DNA from: Bombardia bombarda
Lineage: Eukaryota > Ascomycota > Sordariomycetes > Sordariales > Lasiosphaeriaceae
Direction of reading: 5' to 3'
Length of the DNA: 64,000 nt
Assembly (NCBI GenBank): GCA_030512295.1
Contig: JAULSR010000006.1
Span: forward strand, 1,178,001 to 1,242,000
Under the pieces are notes generated by a model that was not told where the DNA came from, did not search any database, and saw nothing but the letters and a program-made list of their open reading frames with translations. Shown piece after piece: positions 34,317 to 43,593 of the stretch; within the stretch, counting starts at the first letter, position 1, and every line of letters begins with the position of its first letter. Both the position numbers and the translations under genes were made by a program.

Positions 34317-36086
34317 GAGACCAGGTGACGCAAAATGAGATTGAGGTTGATAAAGGTGTTGCGATCTCCTCCGTGGCGGAGAAAGGAGGGGTTGTGATCG
34401 CGCGTCGATCGGGTTTTGGGTGAGCTAAGAAGGCCGTGATGGAGAAAAAAATTCAGGAACCCAAAGCACGCTTGGGTGTTGGAGTGCGGGGAACCAATTC
34501 GTCGCCAAGCTCAGCGGCTCTGATGTTGGAATGTGAGGCAGCTTGATGGACAAAGGCAATTAACCCTAACCCTCTAAGATTCAAGACATGGTCCGAGCGG
34601 CAGTACTTACCCCTCCTCCTGTTCTCTTTTCAGGTAGCTGCGCTCTTCTTCTCGGCCATTGCAGGCATTTTCTGTTAGGATTGTGTTGAATCGGATGGTC
34701 TTGCCAGCTGAATCTCCCATGCCCATTCTTGCTAGGAATGTGTACACTCCCAGGACGTTGTAGCGAAACTCATGTTGCCGATGGCTTGACTGGAGATGCG
34801 CAGTACCGCCTTCATTGAAGTCAGATCGGTATCTACCTAATTTTAATCAAGAGCTTGATGACCAGACAGCTCCTGGAATGTCGTGCATCTCATTGCCTTC
34901 AATTCTTCACGACAGATCTACATTCTACTGTTCGTATTACTTCCAACCGTTTGCTTCACCTTGTTTCACAAACCATGTTGTCTCAACACCCCACGTGCAC
35001 TGCGTGCATCTGGCAGCAGGATTGTGCTGTCTGTCGTCAAACCTGCTGTCAGTCAACGGTCAGATCGTCCAGGGTCCAGCCCACCTGAAGCTGCGGTCTC
35101 GGCATTGTCTTGGCCGAGAAAACAAGCTTTGCCAAGATGCGGGATCGGCTCCCGGCTCCATGGGCCTTGGCGATCGCAAGACAGGTTGCAGACGGCACCA
35201 CCGGTTGGGTCGGCCATCTGTCGGCGTTCCTCAGTCGTCTCTTGTCCGGAATGATGAGTGAGGTCCACTGAATGCAATGAAACAATTGTAGTTTGCTCTG
35301 GGCACTTTGTAGCTTATTCGCTATTTACCACCAACTGCTGTCTTTGGACTCGATGCCATCTTCAGACCTAACACCGAATATTGTCCTAGGAGGGGAAGAA
35401 GAAAAAGAGGGCAAGAGCGATGGACCCTGTCACGCAATTCTTGACAGATCGGCCCATTTAATTTGATGGACCCCACTGGCCCCAAAGTCCCCTCGAGTTG
35501 GACGTGCCGCATGCATGCAATTGGATACCTGGCGTGCTCAAAATAACCAAGCTCATCCCCCTCCAATTCCCGGTTTCCAACCATGACAAGATATCCAATC
35601 GGATATCAAATCTTGGTAGACCACAAAGCGTCCATCTCCGTCCAGGGGGGCGCTTACGCAGACAGACCGGACGCGCCATTACCAAATAACTCCCCTTTCT
35701 GCCAATCGAAGCTGAAATTAGCATGGCCACTTACGTAGGCGGCCTTGTTCTCGAGGAGGAGGTGATGGACCGTCCGTTGGACCGTCCGTCTCGAAACGAG
35801 CCGGATTGGCACCACCCGCAGACCGAGCACCGCGCTATACGTCAGGCAACATGCAGTGATATCATATTCATCGCATCTGTTCTGCTGTTGACCATGTAGA
35901 ACCCCTGCTTCTCCGCACTTGGGCTGAGGCGAGAGTATGCGGCCCAAAAGTATAAAGTGCTGTCGTTCCTCGCAGACGTTGTTAAGTCTATCCATCCATC
36001 CCCACCAAAATATCCGATTGTGAGATCCCGTAGTCGTTCAGTCACAACAATCAATACCCAGGAACAAATCTCATATCATACACAAG
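34317..36086. other. Divergent intergenic region, TRM61 and CipC-like genes
   Basis: These 1.77 kb hold no convincing gene. The region contains a short telomere-like motif at 34561-34573 on the TRM61 side, and the CipC promoter at its right end. Confidence 0.45.
34561..34573 (-). promoter_or_regulatory. Telo-box-like motif upstream of TRM61
   Basis: TAACCCTAACCCT on the plus strand (two TTAGGG-type units on the TRM61 sense strand), about 245 bp upstream of the TRM61 start. TTAGGG elements bind Myb/Tbf1-type factors in fungal promoters of translation-related genes. A role here is inference from motif and position. Confidence 0.3.
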
Positions 36087-36809
36087 ATGGGTTTCTTTAA
36101 CTTTGGTATGTGGAAGTCTAGCTTTTCTTCACCTTCTCATCTCCAAACCAGACAGACATTGAACTAGCAGCACTGCGTGTCGTCTATGTTCCAATACCAT
36201 CCCTCTTTGCCCCTTTCTCAAACTCACCACACGCCCCCCCGCCTACTCCCTTTCCCTCCACCCTTCCTTCTCCCTCCCATCCCCCCACCTCCCCCCAGCA
36301 AACCCCACACCCCACACCCCTAACCAAACAACCTCCCTCCCCATCCACCACTAACACTCCCACCCACCCCCACAGGCGACGCCCGCGACGCTCGCAACGA
36401 GGTCTACAACACAGACACATACACGCCCGAGCACAAGGCCAAGTTCAGCCACGAGATGATCGGCGGCGCCGCCGCCTTCGAGGCCATGCACATCTGGGAG
36501 AAGGAGCAGCGCAAGGAGGGCAAGACGGTCGACCACGCCTTCGCCAAGGAGGCGCTCGCCGGCCTGGCCGCCGCCGAGACCGACAAGCTCTTCGAGACCA
36601 AGGGGCTCGACTTTGTCGACCGCGAGCAGGCCCGTCGCCACGCCAGCCGCCAGGCTGAGCAGCTGTACGATCAGCAGTATGGCGGGCAGGATAACTATAG
36701 CACGTGAGTACCCCTAATTAGAAGAAGAGGAGAGGGAAGGGGGGAGATGAGTGTGCTGACTGACGGGTGTGGTAGGGACTATGAGATTCATGACTCGATG
36801 CGGTACTAG
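36087..36809 (+). CDS. CipC-like (concanamycin-induced protein C / DUF3759) protein
   Basis: Small cytosolic stress-associated protein; CipC was named for induction by concanamycin in Aspergillus, and its biochemical role is unknown. Exons: 36087-36105, 36376-36703 and 36776-36809, giving 126 residues. The protein opens MGFFNFGDARDARNEVY and carries the family segments HEMIGGAAAFEAMHIWE and HAFAKEALAGLAAAE, then KLFETKGLDFVDREQAR. It ends DYEIHDSMRY after a small third exon. Intron 1 (270 bp, GTATGT...CAG) is unusually long for the window and pyrimidine-rich; intron 2 is 72 bp with a GTGAGT donor. The gene converges on the WW-domain gene with only 238 bp between stop codons. Confidence 0.9.
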
Positions 36810-37047
36810 ATGGGAGTGATGGTGCTGATGATGGTGGCCCGATGTGTCATGATAAACGAGCAGCGGTTGACCATTTTATCACGTAGCCAAATTGACAACT
36901 AAATCATATTCAATCGTTTCAAATATTTCTTTCGCTCCCAAGTATAGCCAAAGTGATGTATCATAGAATGAAACCGACAACGGGGTATCCAAAATGCTAA
37001 GCACATGACCAACAAAATCATGAACACACATCCAAAAACCAAACCCA

Positions 37048-40000
37048 TCAACTGAAATCATCATCAAATTCATCATCATCCCCCCACCCAGACCCATCAT
37101 ACCCAGAGGTATCACCCCATCCCCGTGAAGACGACGTGACAGCTGGAGCAGGAGGAACAGAAACAGAAGCAGCAGTAGTTTTGTTCCCCACTCCCACCAC
37201 ATCGCCCTTCTTCTTACCAACAACAGAAAACTTGGACTCATCTTCAAGCGGAGTCAATGGGACAGCATCACCACCACCAGTAGCAGCACCAGTGCTGAGA
37301 CGGCTATTGCTAGCACCACCAGCCCCAGCGATAGTCGCACCAGCACCGAAATTGTTCCCAGTAGAAGCAGTACCAATACTCTTACCAGTAGCAGCAACAG
37401 GAGCGACAATATTACTTTTCTTCACATCCCTAGGAGGCCCCCCGAAACTAGCAAGAAGCCTCGGCTCTTCACTTTGCTGCTGCACGCTGGTATTGTAGTA
37501 CGCTGCCTGGCCACTGCTGCTGCCGTGACCGTGACTGCTGCTATGCTGCTGAGTATGATGCTGAACACGACTATTGCTGGCCTGGACAAGACTGCCATCT
37601 GTTGATGATGGTTTCGCAGATGCTGTTGCTACCGTCACCCTATCGTTGCTCGGCAAGGAGGCACCAGCATTTTCACTAAGAGGAAGCCGCCCAGTGCCAT
37701 GAGTCGGTAGAACGTTTCCAGTTCCACTGTCGCTCTTGAAGTTATCGCTCACCCACTTTCTCTTTTCTTTTCCTTTTTCTGGCAGTGGAATATCTCTGCT
37801 CTGAGAAGCCGGCTGTCTTTCCACTGCTGGTTGGGACTGAGGTGGTGGCATTATTTTCTGGTTCGGCAAGGTCGTACTTGTCATACTGACTGCTGCTGGG
37901 TTCTGCAATGGACCCGTGGCTGCTTGCGATGCTGGTATACCCGCTAATGCAGCTCGTGATTGGGAAGTGTTCGGATGCGGAGCTGCCGCCCCGGACTGGA
38001 GATGGGGCGGCAGTTGTCTTGCTCCTCCCTGCTGATGCTGATACGGATGGGTATACTGGAGGGGAGGAGCAGACTGCTGCTGGGGAGCAGCAGGTGGACG
38101 AGATTCTTCTCCCGTCTGCTGTGAAGCCATACCTGCCTGAACTGATACCGAGTCTGGAAACCACCGAACGCTTTGGATCGGCGGTGCTGTCGTTGCTGGT
38201 GAACCAGCAAAAGGCGGCGGCGGCTGTATGCGAGATGGATGCACAGCAATCCCCATAGCTACAGGGGCCTGGCTCTGAACAACGGGATTCGGCCGTCTAG
38301 CAGATGACTGATGGGGTGTCTGAGAAGTGTCATGAAGAGGCTTTGGTTGTGGCTGTGGAGACTGGCTTGCCAACTCTCCATGTCTTGGTACTATTGGCTG
38401 TTTTACGGAAGAGACGGAGAGTGGTAAAACCGTGTTTCCGTGGCCAGTCGATGGCATTGATGTGGTTGCATGTGCCGGCGATATTTGATTTGGACCAGGC
38501 CCTGTATGTTGCGCACTTTTTGTCTCCGATTGAGCCATGAAGTAGGACTGGCTTTGTTGTGGTGCATGGTTTGGCAATGGCGATGACTGGAGGACCGCAT
38601 ATTGAACTGGGGATGGTTGTGCTTGTGGAGGGTGCTGGCTATGATGGAAAGATTGTTCGCTGGTCATGGGATAAATGGGAGTCTTCGCTGGGCGTGGAGG
38701 CGGTTGGTCAGGCCTGATTGAGCTCAGAGTCTTTCTCGGCAAAGATTGGGTGCCAGGCACGGGCACGGGGTCTGGAGGCAGGTTACTGGCTCGTACTGCT
38801 TTCCCTGGAGGTAATTGCTGTGGCGCTGGGGGTGTGGCAAGTAATTCAGCTTTTCTTGGATCGGGAGGACGTTCTGCTAGTACTGAATCATGATATACCG
38901 GCCGCCCTATTTCCTGAGGCTGTTCTGGGATCTGGTTAGGTTGTGAAGTTTGTTGAGTTTGGTCTGGTCGGAAAACGGGCGCCGAACCAAGACCATGCTG
39001 CTTCAGATTCAGACCCGATAAAGAAGACACAGCTGACAAGGGCTGAACATTGTTCAATTCCGATTTAACGTGGTCTGGTGCTGATGTTGGAGGGCGCTGA
39101 TAAGAAGGCAAATCCCAAGGACGTGAATGGTAAGTATCCTGTGACCCTATGGAAGACACGGATTGTCGATGCGCAGAGGAAGATGCTCGTGAAGGTGGGC
39201 TCTGATTATGGAAGCCCGAAGGTGGTGGTGAATAAGGGGCGGAGGGCGGCGATGCGATACTCTGCACATGAAACCCGCTTGAGACGCTGCTCACGGAAGC
39301 GCGATGACTAGATGCTGCGGATGAGGCAGGCCGCTGGTACGGTTGGTTTAGAATTCTTTGATTTGCTAAATCCGAAGTACCATATTGTTGTTGTAAGGAC
39401 AGTGGATGGCCTTGCGCGCTTAGGTCAACAGACGCTCCTTTTGGGGATAGACGGTGATCAGTTTCGTAGTTCATCCTCAAAGTCTGGTGGTTGACCGATG
39501 AAGCCCGAGTAGGGCCTTTCAATGGAGGCAATGGATGAACTACCGGGGGTTCAGGCATCGGACTAGAGCTGGTTGGATGGCGGCGATAATCCACCACATT
39601 GGGCCGAGCAGATCGAAATTCCTGGCTAGATGCAGTCTGGATGGTGGCTTCGGGGATACTTTTTCTTATGTACTCATCGTGAGCCTGATTTGGCAACGAA
39701 GATTGACCAGTATGAGCCTTGGTCTGTGGTGGTTGGTAGTTATGAGACCACGATACATCAGTAGGGGCAGCTACCTCAATGCCATGGGTTGGAATAACTG
39801 GCGGTTTTGAAGAAGTAAAATTGCTGTGAGTTCGCGGTACATCTTGTGACGATAATTCGACCTTGGATATGCCCAGCTTATCCGGGACTGGTAGCTCAGA
39901 ATAGCTGGTGTCACTAGATGGATTTCCTCTGCCGCTTGGAATAGGCGGCCTACGACTAAAACTTAATGGCTCTGGCAAGTCGGGGCTTTTAAGCGGAATA

Positions 40001-41754
40001 GGGACTGAATAACCATTATAGGTTTCGGCGCCCGTATCTTCTTTATACAAAGAAGTACCATCCGTAGGCTGATGAATGGCTTGGCTGGCTGTTTGTGGTC
40101 TTGGGGCTCGGGGTGCCGATGGATCAATGCCCATATAAGGGAGCGCAGGTAAGTCAGCTGGGAGAGTGTTTGTTCTCATAATCCTGGGACGTTCATCATT
40201 CATTACTCGACCCATTGCAGAGTGCTTTTTCAGCAAAGCATGCTCTACGGTTGACGTTGTCTCCAATTTTGTTCCATCTAAAGCTTTAGACAAAAGCTCA
40301 ACCGTACTGTCGATATCATTTTCTATGTCCTGATAAGGGTTGTGAGTTTCACCCAGTTCGGCGGGCAGAGATTTCTGGGTATATCCATGGCCGAGATATG
40401 CGCGTCCACGGGCAGGCTTGAGGATAGATGGAACATGCGATACCCCAGATGAAGTATCCGATGCTTTGGATATGGGGATACGCCCGGAGAGACTGCCATG
40501 TCGTGTCACAGATGCTGGAACTGACGGCCTCCTGTCTTGCTCAACGTAGCCAGCGGGTTCTTTTGGCGGGCGTCGCGGCGGCTGCAACGCAGAAGGAACC
40601 TCTGATGGGTTCAATTTGGACGATGTTGATTTATGGTTCTTCCTCGCAGTGCCGAGGTCAGATTCCTGAGACTGGACAACAGAAATTTGGCTGGCAGACA
40701 GGGAGCTTATCCTGACATCATCAGTTGAAGCAGTTGTACGTCGGCTAGGGTGATAAGACTGATATCGTCCCTCTGTTGGCTGTTCGGGGATATTGGACGA
40801 TTGAGTAGATTGGGTTGCTGGCTGAGATATAGGGTTTTCCCGGATAGAGATAGGGTAATTTTGAAGTGGAGGTAGTTGTTCCAGGGTCGCAGCTCGTGTC
40901 GAAGGTAGTTTCTCACGACCATGTTCTGGTCCCATAGACAGCACTGCCTCCTTCTGCTCCGACGAAATCCGTCTTTGGTGGCCCCCAGCCGAATTCTTCT
41001 GCATGGATATTTCGACAGCAGACATTTCATAAGCATTTGCATGCAGTGCAGCCCAGGCCGGGTCAATCATGGTGTCGTAGGCTGGCAGTTCCACAGGGGC
41101 GGGATGTGTCTCGTCCCGGCACTTGGCCGTGAACTGGCTGGGTAATTCAGGTACAACACCAAGCGGAGAGTATTGAACCTGCTGGTCATCTAGTTCCGGG
41201 ATAGCTGGATATGGCATATGTTTGGTAGTCATCCAGTTATTGTCTCCAAGCTCCGCCATGGCCTTAGGGTTGGTCACAGGGGCCGTAGTGGTAATGGGCT
41301 GACTGTTGGCGGGCAGTGGAGTGGTTTCTGCGCTTGTTATGGGTGACACGCCTGGTAGCTCTGAGTGCTGCTGCGGTTGCTCCTCCTCCTCCTGTACAGG
41401 ACTGATGTCATTATAGGCACCAGGTCCCATGTACATGAAGCTATCCGGCTGGAACCAAAAGGCGCCGCCATCGTCGTCCAGTCCAGTCAATGTGGCCGAG
41501 ACAGAAGCGGACCCATCCTTGGGTTTGGTGGCGGGTGCCTTTGAGCCTGTGTCGCCCTTTCGTTTGAGCTGCTGCTGACTCTCCAGCCTCTCTTCAGGTG
41601 GGAGGTCAGAAGGCGAGGCGAAGGCATCGACGAATTCGGGGAACTCGTCGCCAGGCTTTGGGAAGGTGTACTGGACGAGCCCCGTGGGTTTGAAGCGATA
41701 GAGCCAGCGGCTGCCGTCATAATCGAACTCCCAATTTTCGGGAAGTGAAGCCAT
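37048..41754 (-). CDS. Large WW-domain protein, mostly disordered
   Basis: Single uninterrupted exon of 1568 residues. An N-terminal WW-like domain covers about residues 4-34 (LPENWEFDYDGSRWLYRF, then TGLVQYTFPKP). The first signature Trp is present (W8), but the usual second one is Tyr (Y29). The remainder is low-complexity and rich in Pro, Ser and Gln, with many PPxP-like and SxxP segments, and ends in an acidic stretch with GWGDDDEFDDDFS. WW domains bind proline-rich ligands; the long tail resembles a scaffold, but no catalytic domain is visible. Function unknown. The lack of introns over 4.7 kb and the absence of frameshifts despite its length are notable in this window. Confidence 0.88.
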   Translation of the reverse strand: MASLPENWEFDYDGSRWLYRFKPTGLVQYTFPKPGDEFPEFVDAFASPSDLPPEERLESQQQLKRKGDTGSKAPATKPKDGSASVSATLTGLDDDGGAFWFQPDSFMYMGPGAYNDISPVQEEEEQPQQHSELPGVSPITSAETTPLPANSQPITTTAPVTNPKAMAELGDNNWMTTKHMPYPAIPELDDQQVQYSPLGVVPELPSQFTAKCRDETHPAPVELPAYDTMIDPAWAALHANAYEMSAVEISMQKNSAGGHQRRISSEQKEAVLSMGPEHGREKLPSTRAATLEQLPPLQNYPISIRENPISQPATQSTQSSNIPEQPTEGRYQSYHPSRRTTASTDDVRISSLSASQISVVQSQESDLGTARKNHKSTSSKLNPSEVPSALQPPRRPPKEPAGYVEQDRRPSVPASVTRHGSLSGRIPISKASDTSSGVSHVPSILKPARGRAYLGHGYTQKSLPAELGETHNPYQDIENDIDSTVELLSKALDGTKLETTSTVEHALLKKHSAMGRVMNDERPRIMRTNTLPADLPALPYMGIDPSAPRAPRPQTASQAIHQPTDGTSLYKEDTGAETYNGYSVPIPLKSPDLPEPLSFSRRPPIPSGRGNPSSDTSYSELPVPDKLGISKVELSSQDVPRTHSNFTSSKPPVIPTHGIEVAAPTDVSWSHNYQPPQTKAHTGQSSLPNQAHDEYIRKSIPEATIQTASSQEFRSARPNVVDYRRHPTSSSPMPEPPVVHPLPPLKGPTRASSVNHQTLRMNYETDHRLSPKGASVDLSAQGHPLSLQQQYGTSDLANQRILNQPYQRPASSAASSHRASVSSVSSGFHVQSIASPPSAPYSPPPSGFHNQSPPSRASSSAHRQSVSSIGSQDTYHSRPWDLPSYQRPPTSAPDHVKSELNNVQPLSAVSSLSGLNLKQHGLGSAPVFRPDQTQQTSQPNQIPEQPQEIGRPVYHDSVLAERPPDPRKAELLATPPAPQQLPPGKAVRASNLPPDPVPVPGTQSLPRKTLSSIRPDQPPPRPAKTPIYPMTSEQSFHHSQHPPQAQPSPVQYAVLQSSPLPNHAPQQSQSYFMAQSETKSAQHTGPGPNQISPAHATTSMPSTGHGNTVLPLSVSSVKQPIVPRHGELASQSPQPQPKPLHDTSQTPHQSSARRPNPVVQSQAPVAMGIAVHPSRIQPPPPFAGSPATTAPPIQSVRWFPDSVSVQAGMASQQTGEESRPPAAPQQQSAPPLQYTHPYQHQQGGARQLPPHLQSGAAAPHPNTSQSRAALAGIPASQAATGPLQNPAAVSMTSTTLPNQKIMPPPQSQPAVERQPASQSRDIPLPEKGKEKRKWVSDNFKSDSGTGNVLPTHGTGRLPLSENAGASLPSNDRVTVATASAKPSSTDGSLVQASNSRVQHHTQQHSSSHGHGSSSGQAAYYNTSVQQQSEEPRLLASFGGPPRDVKKSNIVAPVAATGKSIGTASTGNNFGAGATIAGAGGASNSRLSTGAATGGGDAVPLTPLEDESKFSVVGKKKGDVVGVGNKTTAASVSVPPAPAVTSSSRGWGDTSGYDGSGWGDDDEFDDDFS

Positions 41755-42366
41755 TGTTTGTTATTTGGGCGAGGGCATTGCCGTGGAGAAGATACTTAGG
41801 ATGAGGTCCCGTCCCTTCGCTACGAGGATCGAGGTTGCTCCCGCTTGCCGCTCCAAGCTAGCACCGAGCGCGGCTGAAGAGCTGAAGATGAGGGGACCTG
41901 GGAACCAATCAAGGACCTCGCTTTGCGCCCTTGGCGCGCCGGCTCTAACCCGAGAAAGACTTTGGGCTGGGGCGTGGGAAGTACCCAACTTGCCAATGTT
42001 GCCAACAAAGAATGCTGGCGGCGCCATAGTATATTTTGTAAATTAAATCGTCGATTACTGTGTTGTTGTTGTTGTTGTTGTTGTTGTTCCGAGCAACTTC
42101 CATGATATCGAAGTTCAAGTTGGATGGGCCTATTTCCGTCCAAGCCTTTCCTTGCTGCACTAAAACTAACAACGCAGGGGCCAACGGGTCATCCCCTTGG
42201 CTCTTGGTGGTCCGTGCCATATCCCATCTTCCCAAGACAGGCAAACACTCAGGCAAGCTGTTTGTTCCTGCATCAAGCCATTCCCATTGTCCAAACTCCA
42301 ATAGCTCATACAATCTATCACGCAGTTTAGAACACGGTCATCGGCATCAAGAACTCGAGAACAAAA
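41755..42366. other. Promoter region of the WW-domain gene
   Basis: These 612 bp precede the minus-strand WW gene. A TGT repeat lies at 42061-42088. No gene is supported. Confidence 0.45.
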
Positions 42367-42627
42367 ATGTCAGTGTGGTATAATGGTTCAATACATCACT
42401 CTTGATATTCACGGAATCACGTAAATCCCCCAGCCCACCCTCAATTGCGTGAGATGGCTCGTTAGTCCACGCGTTGGGGGCTTAAAGCGCACTCGGTGAG
42501 GTCGACCGGCACACCTCTGTCAGACGCAAAGATGTCTGTTCAATGTCCTGGTTCAGTCCGTTGTCAATATTGGTGAGGGAAGATTCCGGTTCGATCCCGG
42601 GCTCTTGGCATTTCGAGCTATTTTTTT
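42367..42627 (+). ncRNA. Candidate RNA polymerase III transcript with tRNA-like ends
   Basis: A consensus-like A box (TGGTATAATGG, 42376-42386) sits in a well-formed D-arm (GTAT/ATAC stem, with A14, GG and A21 at expected places). A perfect B box (GGTTCGATCC, 42588-42597) sits in a T-arm with five pairs and a TTCGATC loop. A T7 Pol III terminator follows at 42621-42627. A 7-bp outer stem (42367-42373 with 42605-42611, two wobbles) and a TCACT/GGTGA anticodon-like stem are possible. The boxes are about 200 bp apart, and the acceptor offsets do not match a normal tRNA. It may be a tRNA with a very long intron, a degenerate tRNA or another Pol III RNA. Confidence 0.35.
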
Positions 42628-42630
42628 GGT

Positions 42631-43071
42631 ATGTGCTTCTTTTTCAATTTTCTTCTTTTCAGAGTGTTTCCAGAACTCAAGTCAACCGAGGCACGTCCAG
42701 AGAGATGGAAGCAAGTGAAACTGCGAAAGCGACCAATGGCGCGGGCAGGGACTGGTAGTAGCGACGATCATAGCGGGCAGAATGGATACCCAGAGCCCCT
42801 ACCCCTGGCACAGGTACCCGCTTATGACGTCAAGCCGCATCGCCCAGGCTTGAGACGCTTCGTCGCAACTTTGGGAAGAGAACGTGGACGATCGGCACGT
42901 GAAACCGCTGCTGCTGTTTGGCCATTCTCATTTCCGTATCCCGGAAAAGAAACAATCACCGGCAGATGGCCCTACTTTGTAGAAACGGACAAAGAGTGGA
43001 TGGACCCTTATCAGAACCGGGCCGCGCGCCTCCCGCTCTGGAAGACCGCCCTGCGCGCCTGCCAACTGTGA
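42631..43071 (+). CDS. Possible small hypothetical protein
   Basis: An open frame of 146 codons starts directly after the T7 tract. No family was recognised. From about codon 36 (an internal ATG at 42736) the translation looks protein-like, for example LAQVPAYDVKPHRPGLRRF and VWPFSFPYPGKETITGRWPY, and the frame ends with ALRACQL. There is no signal peptide, and the first 25 residues look random. It could be a lineage-specific gene on the shorter start or a chance frame in GC-rich DNA. Confidence 0.28.
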   Translation: MCFFFNFLLFRVFPELKSTEARPERWKQVKLRKRPMARAGTGSSDDHSGQNGYPEPLPLAQVPAYDVKPHRPGLRRFVATLGRERGRSARETAAAVWPFSFPYPGKETITGRWPYFVETDKEWMDPYQNRAARLPLWKTALRACQL

Positions 43072-43593
43072 AATTCCGCAACATCCCCGCTCTTCAGTCC
43101 CACAAGAAGATCAACATCACTAGACAAGGTTCTGGGGAGCTCTTTCCTTGCTAATCCTCTCAAGAAGAGAAGATAATAAAAGATAACAGAGTCTCGCTTC
43201 CTCGCGATTCGCATCGGCCGTAGGTAAGGTAGTAGTAACAGGAGCTTCTAGTTCGCGTCTACCTAGGTAGTCGTACGGAGTATAGCTAGAGAAAGACCGA
43301 GACGGCGCCATGCCGCAACGCCCAACGCCATGCCACCATACATAGTACCGCCGATGCAACGACCTACCAGGTTTTTGTACAGTCAGTTCCCTAGCCGTCC
43401 CGCCCGCCCCACCTCTTGTGGGCCAAACTGCAGATCCCGTATTTCACCTCATGCAGTCCATAGATGGGGCTGAGATACAAGACACCAACTCGCCCCATCC
43501 CCCTTCTCCCTCTGTCCTGCAACAGTGATTCTTAGGCATTTCTTAGTTAACGCGACATCCAGAACTAACCCCCCCCCCTCCTGATGTCGCAAT
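43072..43593. other. Promoter region of the MscS gene
   Basis: These 522 bp precede the mechanosensitive channel. No additional gene was seen; a C9 run lies about 20 bp before the start codon. Confidence 0.45.
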
